64,000 bases of DNA from Plantago major (Eukaryota; Streptophyta; Magnoliopsida; Lamiales; Plantaginaceae), in the NCBI GenBank assembly GCA_026545765.1, contig CM048840.1:47170580-47234579 (forward strand), given 5' to 3'. The position numbers and the translations under genes are program-made. Shown here piece by piece: positions 55,063 through 64,000 of this stretch (positions within the stretch are counted from its first letter, which is position 1; every line of letters starts with the position of its first letter). The notes beneath the pieces are model-generated. The model searched no databases. It saw only the letters and a list, made by a program, of their open reading frames with translations, and was not told the origin of the DNA.

Positions 55063-56436
55063 GTTCACAGATCTGTCATTTTCACACTTTAGCCAAATCG
55101 AATCCAGAGCAATCCTAAGCAATCCGAGCAAATAACAAGCTTCCGAGCAATCAAAGCTTCCAGTGAGCAATCAAATATTTCGTGTAAGTTACTTTCGGAG
55201 AGCAAGCAAGGCATTGTCGTCCGTCCATCTTTCTCAAGTTACTTTATCAAGTAAATCTGGCTTTCTCTGAATTCTGAGTTGTCGTTCTGCTTTCTCGGAT
55301 GCATGTATGCTGCGTTGAATTTCCAATCTCGTATGCTGTATAGATAGGATGTTTTTGGCCAAGTAATGTGTCGTATGTTGAATTTTGGTGACTCTAGTAT
55401 TGCATGCTTTCCGTAGTTGAATTATGGTGCCAATTTGTAGATATAACTTATAAATTTGCCATGTGAATGTGCCATGTATGGTAGATAATAGCGCCAGTAG
55501 GCTTGTTGAGATTCTTATTGCCTTGCCTAGTGTAGTAGATAACAGTGCCAATTAGCACGTAGAATTCAACAAGTTAGGTGCCAGTAGGTAGGAAAAAATG
55601 ACCCATAGGAACGCCCAATAAAGTAGGATGTCTTTAGACAATTGGACTTAATAAGATACATAAACGAACTCTCGGACGACCACAACATCATTTTCTGATC
55701 ATTTTCCTTGTGCCCTAGGATGTCCGGGAGCGATAGTCAGAACCAACATGTAGTTCAAGACTATGATGACGGGATAATCCAAGGGTCCGAGTCTGTTACG
55801 ATAACCTCGTCCGTGTCAGACCACCCGGAGTTGGATATTCCGCAGAATAGACTTCGTGCAGAGGTACGCAACGCAGATGTTATGGAGGTTGTTTCTTCTG
55901 AAGACTCAGATGCTGGGCATGGGGTTCGTGGCACTGCCACTACTCGGAATGATGCTGTGAGTAGCCAGACAGATGTTGAGAGAACAAGGGTACGGGTTCA
56001 GTCTCGGACGATTGGCAGTGGTGGCATGCCTGCTGGTGGGAGTGTGCCTCGGGTAGAACAGGAAGGCGACACTGGTCGTGAGGCAGATGATGTAGAAATG
56101 TTTGAGGCTGGGGAGGAGGATCGTGTTGTGATGGAAACAGGTCCGACCAATCTAAGTACATCTGGGAGACACGGAGTTGAAGAAGAAGAGGAGGAAGAAG
56201 GAGAAGAAGAGGAAGAGGACGAGGAGGAAGCCACTCAAGCTGCCCATCCGCGGGGACGCTCTGGGCAGAACAATCGCCGGATTGTTTTGCACCCTAGAGT
56301 GCCCGCTCAACCTAATCCGCCACTGGTTGCAGGTCGCAGAGTTCAGGCGGCGCGGACTAAATTTCCTCGTCCTGCGTCTCCTGTCATAATTGCGGACCCG
56401 TACGGTGAACTTAACGCAGATGGCTTGCTTCCCACC

Positions 56437-58600
56437 TGTAACGCCCCGAAAATTGCACTAATTTTAAAAAGAACAAGGGCGTTAAATCAATAACGAAGGA
56501 ACATCCTAAAAGCTTTAAGAAGATAAAATCTAACAGTTGACTTGCGAAAGACACTAATTTCAAAAGCAGCGGCTAAAACTTTACAAAATCCCAATTAAGT
56601 CCCCACTCTCACTCTAGTTGCTGAACGTCTACCCGACTCGATCCTCCACTAAACTCCGGAATCTACAAGGAAGGAAAACAAAAGAGTGTGAGACAAAAAT
56701 CTCAGTGGTGTTCGTGTGTGACAGTGACAATTAAAATATCAATAGGAAATTCATAACAGCATCCAAAAATAATAAACATATCATATAACGAAGCAATAAC
56801 AATGCAATCAATCGTTCGTTGGTGCCTCTCCTTATAACCCCAATCCGAGCCCTTATCTCTCCACTCAATCAATCAATATCCGCCATGGTACGGGGTGGTA
56901 CACTACTACCTCTAAGACCTCAGCGTCTCCTGCCTCGCGTCAAAGAGAAGTAAGCCAGAGCAACCCACAAACATATCGACAGTCACCACTGCCCGAAAAT
57001 GCAATGAGTATACCCTAACCGAAAATTTGGCCAAAACAATCAATCAATCGAAGCAATATCATATACAATATATACATATTTTTATTTGAGCGGAAGCGAT
57101 GCCAAATCAAATTTTGATGCAATGTTTGAAAAGAATGAGTCGGAACTTTGATGCAATACATATATATATATACAAGCAAGTACTTCCTTGGTTTTCGCAA
57201 GCGTTTTAAGAACACTCACCTTGTAAAGTTTCTCGTAAAATCTCAGAGTACGGAGTTCCTGAACAAAAGGTACCGACTAGTAAGAAATCAATCTAAGACT
57301 AAAAGAGCTACCCCTTAACCCACGACTCTCACAAGAATAAAAATCACTTAACATATAAAGACAAGATGAGTCATATAAAAGCAATTAGCCACTTCACATA
57401 GATGGGTAAAGATTATTAACACCAAAATATCACATTTATCAATACATACACAAGGTCTAAGTTTCGGGACAAACTGGCTTGCTACAGACAAAGCACAAAA
57501 GCTAGAGTAATTAATTCTTAACTACACGAGTGCTCCAAAATTATTAAAGAGTTTCTAACTAAGCTAATTAAACAAAAACAAATCTGATCATATAACACTA
57601 ATAAAGTTGCAAGCTCAATAGGTTGATTCACCAGTGTAAAAGTTTTGGAGAGCGTAGCAATTTTAATAATCATAACAATTACTAACAGAATTTCATAAAC
57701 AAACTTAATTAGAAAAGCACCAAAGCATGCATCAGACAAAAACTTGCAATCAAACTTACTTCTAGTTGAGAAAGTTCGAGTAGGTCCAGTAACATATTAA
57801 CATAAAACACTATTTTATTAACTTGATCCAATACCTGCACCCACTTGAAGACAAACAGTTTCTTTAACAAGAAACGCATATGTAGTCATAACATTCTACT
57901 GTCAAGTGTCAATTTAATGCCAAAACATAAAATTAGAAAGCAGAATATTGAGCTCTAGAAATAGGGAAAACACGCAGAGGCAGCAAGAAGAAACAATCTA
58001 ACTTTCAAGAATCAAATCTTTGCCACCTGAACCCAACCCACTACGCAAGAAGCAACGACGAAGAAGAAACTGTACCTAAGGTTGAGTCGCAACTAGCTAC
58101 GGCGCTAGGAAACCAGACCGAAAACTTCCCTGGCCTCTTTAAATCTTGTACGAAGAAGGAAAAGAATTGGTATCTTGCACCAATAAAGATAACGAATTAA
58201 TTCGGAAGGAAATATTGTGAAACTTACCAATAGAAGAATGATAGTGAAGATTGGCAAGCGATGATGAACAAGAGCAGCAAACGCAGAAACGATGGAAGAT
58301 TGGGCTTGTAGTTTTATGTCTAGGGCTTTGGGAGGATATAGTTGATTTTTGCGTAAACTCTTTGATGAAAAGCGTTAGGTTAGGAAGAAAGCGGCTAAGG
58401 GATTTGTGAGTTTATAAGTAGGATGGCATAGTCTAAATTTTGAAAGAGGCGTGAAAGAGAAGGGAACCACAAACAATTAAACTCCTCCCAACTAGTAATT
58501 AACGTGACCAACATTATACTAAGTAAGAAATTAGTTAGAGAACTGATTAAACATTGACTAATTAGAATTAATTAAACTAAAGAAAATACGGGGTTTCACA
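56437..58600 (-). mobile_element. Tekay-like solo LTR candidate inside the F antisense gene
   Basis: A 2164-bp stretch with TGTAACGCCCCG at the left and CGGGGTTTCACA at the right (minus: TGTGAAACCCCG...CGGGGCGTTACA), LTR-style termini common in plant Ty3 chromovirus LTRs. It contains no convincing coding region; the open stretches at 57015-57739 are short and AT-rich. No 5-bp duplication is visible at its own ends. Classification is tentative. Confidence 0.5.
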
Positions 58601-58605
58601 CTTTT

Positions 58606-58923
58606 TGTAACGACCCGGGCCACTAATGGGCCGAGCCCCGACCCTTTGGGTCGGTGCGGTTACTCATGGGCAGCTCTCCGGGTGATATGCTGGCCCCACT
58701 GTACCAACACATGTCCTTTCCCGCGCATTTTGTCCTCACTCGTGCGCGAACCGAGAGACTTCCCAGTTGGTCACCCATCCTAAGATTGCTTCAGAGCAAG
58801 CACGCTTAACCCTGGAGTTCTTATGGGTGGATTCCCCAAAAAAAGGTGCACCTTGTTGGTATGAGTAGTGTTCTCAACCTTTTTAAGCTCTTTGGACTTA
58901 ACTTGAAATTACGGGGCGTTACA
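58606..58923 (-). mobile_element. Cassandra-like LTR with 5S rRNA-derived domain
   Basis: A 318-bp unit, minus strand TGTAACGCCCCG...GGGTCGTTACA. At about 58755-58855 the minus strand resembles 5S rRNA: GGTTAAGCGTGCTTG (box A, 58799-58812) and GGATGGGTGACC (box C, 58769-58781), then CTGGGAAGTC. Cassandra elements are known to carry 5S-derived promoters in their LTRs. Only one LTR is seen, so it may be solo or part of a composite with the adjacent LTR-like unit. Confidence 0.75.
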
Positions 58924-61182
58924 TTAATTGCGGACCCGTACGGTGAACTTAACGCGGATGGCTTGCTTCCCACCTGTCCATCCAAGGTGAAGCCTGAAGA
59001 TATTCCGGAGTGGAGGCAAAAGTGGGAAATTCCCGAGTCCATCGAAATTATGGTTCCAGAGCCAGGGCACGCCTTCTACAATCTGCCCGCTAGATATATG
59101 TGCGTGCATAAAGCGGCCTTCTCCTGTGGATGGAAGGTTCCCATCACGTCCGACTTTAAACATATCCTGAATCACATTGGGATTGGTTCGAGCCAGGTTA
59201 TCCCCAAATCTTTAGGAAACCTTATTTGTTTTGCGGTCTTCTGTGCGAATAAGGGGCAACCTGTAAACTTTGAAAACTTCCGGTAGTTGTTCAATATAAC
59301 TTATAGTCCGGGAAATCCCCTTTTCTATACGTTTGTAAATAGAAATTCGTACAACTTCATTTCCGATCTCATTTCCTTGCTCGGATCGAAATAGTGGGAA
59401 AAATACGTCTTCGTGTGGATGGCTGTGAAGCCTGGAGAGTCTGTGAGGAGAAGAGAGCAGTGGGGGTTGCCCACAAAGTGTTTAAGGGAGAGTATTCCGG
59501 ACTGGCGCCCTCTTCCCAAAAATGTGGCTCCGTGGGTGGTGGAAATCCACAAGAAAAATAATCCACCGACGTATCCGTTTAACGGATTGATCTGTCAGCC
59601 GTTGCCGTATTTGTGCGGACTGACTGACGTCGTTGAGGTCGGAGGGAAGACCGACTTCTGTAAGGATTCTTCAATTAGGACTCGTGTTTTATCTTCGTTT
59701 AAGTGTCATACATGATTGTTTCACTGTTGTCCGCTATTCGTAGTTTTATAAATCCGTATCTAACATCGTCTGTTTCTTCCGCAGCTTATTGGTTTAAATA
59801 CATTATGTTGACCCTCCGAGAGAAGAAGAAGTAGCAGAGGGAGAAACAAGCCCTTGAGCTTGCCACTGGCCAGAGGGCCAAAATTATAAACACTTCCGCG
59901 GGTCTGCCTATGGCGGATCCTAAAAATTCAGCCCTGTTTTCTGCAGAGGAGGAAAGGCGGAAGAAGGCGGGTGAGGATCCGCAAACCTTAGAGGTGCCTG
60001 ACAAAGGCAAAGCTCCCGCTACCCGGAGTGCTGCTGCTCCGAGGCCGCCAACTTCAGATGCTCCGAGGACCTCTAGGCCTGGCGGTTCTGCTGCATCCGC
60101 ACCTCCTCGGGACGTGCGAATGCGGGATGCCATCGTTTCTGGCAGGAAAAGGAATGCAACTTCGGATGCCTCTCCTGCATCAAAGAGGCAGCTTTTCTCC
60201 GTCATCCTATCGTTATCCGAGAGTTGTGGGCTCCCCGAGGTTAAAAGGGTCGGAGAGATCCACGAGTCGCAACAAAGGGTAAGTGAATTCCTTATGTCCG
60301 TAGTTTCATAATGATGTTTGAGAAATAGCTTCTAATTACTCGAATTTCTTGTAGCTCGGGTGCATGATCAGGGCTATGCAGTGGAAGGCCAGCGAACGGG
60401 CCACCATCGAAGAGGATTTCCACAAGGCGGTGGCTGCAACGGCGGAGGAGGCGGACAAGGTCAAGCAGGTGGAGGCCAAGTCGAAGAAGAAGGATACGGT
60501 CATCACCAAGCTGAAGGCCAATTGGGACCAGACAAAGGCGGACTTGGAGTGGTAGGATCACTTCATTGATGGGGCAATGAAGTTGTTCCTGGAGTCTAAG
60601 GATGCTCTCCTCGAAGATCTCCAGTTCGCTCGGTTGCAAGCTGTGAAGGACTTCATGATGTCCGACTCATTCAAGTTCTTCATGGCGGACAAAGCCGATG
60701 CTTTCCGCCTGGAGGGGTTCTCATCCGCCATCGGCCAATTTCAAGCGAAGGGTTTGGTGCCTCCGTACTTTGATTGGAAGAAGGAAGGATTGGATCCATC
60801 CGCGAATGATAATGGAGTGGAGATTCCAGTGGAGGTCGTGCCGGATGAGCGGTTGGCGGCATGTGAGTTCGCGGAGGTGGTCACCGATGAAGATGACATT
60901 GAGATTAAGAACAGCGGACCTTTTCTTCCTGAATCTGTTCCGAAGGCTCTGGAGAGGGTCTGCTTCATGGCTTTCAAGAACTACCTAAGCTTGTTGAAGA
61001 ACTGGTATCATATGCCCTCCCGGATCGTTGGCCGTGGCGCGGACTATAACCTGTTTGAGAGCATAAAGGCATCCTTCGATGCCATTGACGAGTCTCGCGC
61101 GGAGGCCTCAACTGCCAATCCGTCTACCGCTAATCCGCCTGGAACCAATGAAGTCGGTCCAAGCAAGCCTCCTACTCAATGA

Positions 61183-62336
61183 GAAGTCCAGGGTATGCCC
61201 CGTAAAATTTTTGTAGCAATTGAATATTGATTTTTGATGGCACGGATGCCAATTACATTGATTTTCCTTTCGGCCTGTAATATTTTGATAAGCACAATAT
61301 CAATCTTCCTGGTATGTCAATGTCTTATTTTCTATACTTCCTTGATCCGTCACAATATGCGTAGTTTTAGTAGATTGCATAAATAAACCCAAATGATCCA
61401 ATACTACTTGGCCCAAGCCCATCGTCGACGTCAATCTTCTTACATGGTGGATGCTGATTGGTTCATCCTATCTATAAATACCTGAGTTCTCCAATACATT
61501 GATCGTACAATTCTGATTCTAATCTCCATTCTGTTGAAAATTTCTTTCTTCTTTCTCAAGCTCGGACTCATCTGGCAGTTTGAGCCTAGTGGTCTCAATA
61601 GGAAGACGATTTCTTGACCAGTCTCCCCCTCGAGACTCCCGTCCACTCTCAAATCGGTACATGTTATCTTGAGTTTGAGAGTGGCATGGGTCTAGAGGGA
61701 TGGATTGCTCGAGATCTGTTGTTAGGAAACATAGATCTTGAAAAATGTTCCGATCTGAGGAGTATAAACCGACGGACGATCCCATCGGTCATATGCATGA
61801 TCCACCCGATAGGAACTTGTCCTGCCCGAGGAGCTGCTAGCGGATGGGTCGTGATGTGATCAATGTATCAGATCCGTTTTTGGATTCGAACGAATGGGTG
61901 TTTTGAAGAATCTTAATGTCCGGAGACTGATTCTTGATTTTTCCGTGTTTCAGGTACATCCCACTACTCGTTTGTTTATGGAAGGATCGATGCTGTTGGG
62001 GTGCCGAGGGTCTCTTTGCTTGAGAGATCCCTTGGTGAGGTTATGGCATATCTCGGAGAATATGACAGACTTTTCCGTTGTAGTGTAGACGTTGTATGGA
62101 TCCGAAGAGATATATCGGATCGTAACATGTACAAAGGGGATTATGTGCATTTTGTTCACTGTACAAACAGGATTGTTGTTAGAGTCTCTTTGCCATGTTA
62201 ATAACCAAATTTCGTTTTGCATCGAAAGATGAAAGTTGTATTGATTTGCCGTAAATTCAATTACAACTTGTGGGCTGCGTGGCCAATGACAAAAGAGCAA
62301 CAAAAATATAACTGGCGGAGTTCCGTGTAATAAACC
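61183..62336. other. Spacer of F between antisense gene and pol
   Basis: No gene is supported. On the plus strand GATTGG (61450) followed by CTATCTATAAATACC (about 61467-61481) looks like a CCAAT/TATA pair, a possible second antisense promoter. The rest has short open stretches without family features. Confidence 0.4.
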
Positions 62337-64000
62337 CTAAGTGTAGAACTTTTGAAGGTTCTTAGCATTCCAGGTACGCTTGAGTGGGCATCCATGCTCA
62401 TCTTCCAACTCATAACTTCCATTCACTCTAGCTCCGATGATCTTGTAAGGTCCCTCCCACTTGGGTTTGAGTTTCCCAACCTTGCTCAAGATGTCATCTC
62501 TGCGGAGCACTAGGTCTCCGACATGTAAATCTTTAGCTTGAATATTCTTGTTGTAGGCCCGGGCTGCAGTTGCTTGATATCTATGGATATTAGCCAATGC
62601 CTCGGTCCTCTTCTGATCTAGTATGTCTAGGTCATAGATCCGAGCTTCCTGATTGGCGGAATCATGAAACTCTTGGATCCTCATTGTTTCAACCGCAATC
62701 TATGCTGGTATGACTGATTCCGTGCCATAAACCAAGGCAAAAGGAGTCTCCCTAGTTGCAGTCCGTGCTGTGGTGCGATGAGCCTAGAGTACACCATCTA
62801 GGTCATCCGCCCAACTATCCTGAGAGGTCCTTAGCCGCTTCTCCAGGATCTTGATAATTGTTTTGTTTGTGGATTCAGCTTGTCCATTAGCCTGTGGATA
62901 TCCGACAGATGTGAAACGTTGCTCAATTTTGAAGGAAGTCAACCACTCCTTAAGTCTGCTGCCTGAAAATTGAGCACCATTATCCGAGACAAGAATTCTC
63001 GGTAAGCCAAAGCGATAGATGATGTTCTTCCAAATGAAGGTCCGCACACGACTTTCCGTGATAGTTGCAACGGCCTCTGCCTCTACCCATTTGGTGAAAT
63101 ATTCCACAGCTACAATTAAGAATTTCTTCTGTTGAGTGCTTCTCGGGAATGGTCCGACAATATCAATGCCCCACTGATCAAACGGACATGCTATTACTGA
63201 CGGAATCATTGGGTGTGTCAGACGATGGGGGATGTTTACATAATACTGACAATCAGGACATTTCCGGGCGAAGCTCGCAGAATCCTTGTCAATGGTAGGC
63301 CAATAGTAACCTTGTCGGATGATCTTTTGAGCAAGAGTTCGCCCACCAGAATGACTTCCGCAGCTTCCACTGTGAATTTTTTCAAGCACCGTCTTTGCTT
63401 CTTGTTGATCCACACATCCCATATGGGTTCCATTGAAGGATTTCTTATACAAATCCTCTCCAAGTATGAAATACCTGTTTGCTCGGCACTGTACGCTCCT
63501 TGACTCCTTCGGATCAGCAGGTAATGATCCGTCCTTGAGGTAATTAAAGATATCAGTCATCCAGTTTCTTCCTGTTCCAATGACCACAATGGTCAGAGTA
63601 GGGCTCATGACGGATGAGTTCCTAATTGTGAGTAGAATGACTCTTCTTGTGTCCACGGCAGCTATTGCAGATGCATATTTTGCCAGAGTGTCCGCTCTTT
63701 CATTCCATTCCCTATTAAATTTCTCCAGGGTAAACTCCTCAAAGAGACTTACTTCCTTCTTTAGTGGCTCAATCATTGTTGGGCCTTTCCTTTTGTGGCA
63801 AAAGCACCAGAAAACTAGGCTTCAACCAACTGTGAATCCGTATAAGCTCTGAGTTTTCGGACTTGTAGAGACTTGGCTATACGTAGTCCGACTAACAGTG
63901 CTTCATATTCAGCTTCATTGTTCGTAACCTTGAAGTCCAAGGATATTGCATAGTCGAGTTCCGCTCCATCAGGGCTTTTAAGGTAGATTCCAATGCCTCC
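62337..64000 (-). pseudogene. Element F pol: RNase H and integrase, off the right edge
   Basis: From the edge leftward comes an RNase H with NNEAEYEALLVGLRIAKSL and AYTDSQLVEA (TAG at 63815-63817), then NGMKERTLWQ-like decay and FNREWNERADTLAKYASA. This EAEYEAL-type domain matches the extra archaeal-type RNase H known from Tat-lineage elements. Integrase at 63776-62784 has the zinc region (GSHSGGRTLAQKI; CPDCQ), catalytic residues in WGIDIVGPF, SDNGAQFSG and ANGQAESTNK. After a frameshift near 62690-62784 comes the C-terminal GPY module (KLKPKWEGPYKIIGARVNG) ending at 62337. RT, protease and gag lie beyond the window. Not functional as read. Confidence 0.9.

Larger units (their letters stand above)
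55720..61182 (+). pseudogene. Element F antisense extra gene (gypsy-type 'putative transposase' family)
   Basis: An intron-containing gene opposite in strand to pol. A likely 5' UTR intron (55251-55718, ending TTGTGCCCTAG) precedes the ATG at 55720 (MSGSDSQNQHV). The first part is acidic and low-complexity (glutamate run 56175-56232) and interrupted at 56437-58924 by inserted LTRs. From 58978 it encodes a domain with VPEPGHAFYNLPARY, CGWKVPITSDFKHILNHI and LGNLICFAVFC, like the plant 'transposase (putative), gypsy type' family. Introns 59660-59784 and 60279-60354 (GT-AG) follow, then a basic/alanine-rich linker, a coiled coil (60360-60680) and a conserved C-terminal region ending PPTQ at 61182. 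Four in-frame TAG codons (59284, about 59389, 59832, 60553) disable it. Despite the family name no transposase activity is known for it. Confidence 0.7.
47804..64000 (-). mobile_element. Element F: Tat-lineage Ty3 element with antisense extra gene
   Basis: This large element is on the minus strand and runs off the right edge. Its 3' LTR begins at 47804 and, after the insertion of C, ends at 54491 with a PPT beside it. The plus strand then carries an antisense gene (55055-61182), and the minus strand carries RNase H and integrase (64000-62337). An antisense extra ORF between pol and the 3' LTR is a known feature of several Tat-lineage families. Left flank AACAA (47799-47803) would be the target duplication; the partner is outside the window. 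Confidence 0.8.

Noticed and set aside
56177..56389. KKKRRKKEKKRKR-like basic open frame
   Set aside because: It is an off-frame reading of the glutamate-rich GAA/GAG run of the F antisense gene.
58755..58855. A functional 5S rRNA gene
   Set aside because: Only the control-region core is well matched and the rest is diverged; it sits inside a TGTAACG...CGTTACA LTR, so it is Cassandra-type.

Overview
The window looks like an intergenic, repeat-filled stretch of an angiosperm nuclear genome, probably a eudicot. Almost every base that can be assigned belongs to retrotransposons, and no ordinary host gene was recognised. The plant assignment rests on Athila-type and Tat-type Ty3/gypsy proteins, a Sirevirus-like Ty1/copia element, a 5S-bearing Cassandra-like LTR, an L1-type LINE and PIF/Harbinger-like MITEs. 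The tRNA-Asp and initiator-tRNA-Met primer sites are also the usual plant ones.

Layout of the left two thirds (1-42165): this is a nested stack. The outermost element is G, an Athila-like Ty3 element on the minus strand. Its gag lies at 1-1980, its PBS at 2253-2269, and its 5' LTR starts at 2275. That LTR is split by two insertions about 57 bp apart: the copia element S (3229-33624, target duplication AAGTG) and the Ty3 element D (33686-41856). The LTR resumes at 41857-42165. S is itself split by two Ty3 elements: A (8563-14758, in the accessory gene) and B (23167-29310, in gag, target duplication CAAAG). Both full S LTRs carry the same ~765 bp MITE.

Layout of the right third (42166-64000): a copia LTR scrap, a perfect solo LTR (E, 43044-44232, GGAAA), a minisatellite-like AT-rich stretch, a truncated LINE (45450-47545) and a short copia-like LTR remnant. 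Next comes the large Tat-lineage element F (47804 to beyond 64000). F's 3' LTR holds the gag-only element C (48256-54343). F also carries an antisense, intron-containing extra gene with its own TATA box. That gene is split by a 2.5 kb insertion made of a Tekay-like LTR and a Cassandra-like LTR, flanked by 53-bp direct repeats.

Most interesting system: elements A, B, C and D share a lineage-specific architecture. They have the same style of LTR ends, tRNA-Asp primer sites and a 1.2-2 kb conserved 3' untranslated region. A, B and C encode only gag (A and B with a protease) and have no RT or integrase. D encodes protease-RT-RNase H-integrase but its gag lacks the capsid half. Together they look like a split, trans-complementing retrotransposon set. 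Their 3' UTRs carry two short stem-loops whose paired arms change together between families. The LTRs carry family-specific palindromic GC arrays that change in the same compensatory way. Separately, S and F both carry accessory genes with their own TATA promoters and spliceosomal introns, built like small host genes inside retrotransposons.

All comparisons were made by eye. Boundaries rest on TG...CA termini, target duplications, PBS/PPT positions and copy-to-copy alignment. Percent identities were not computed.
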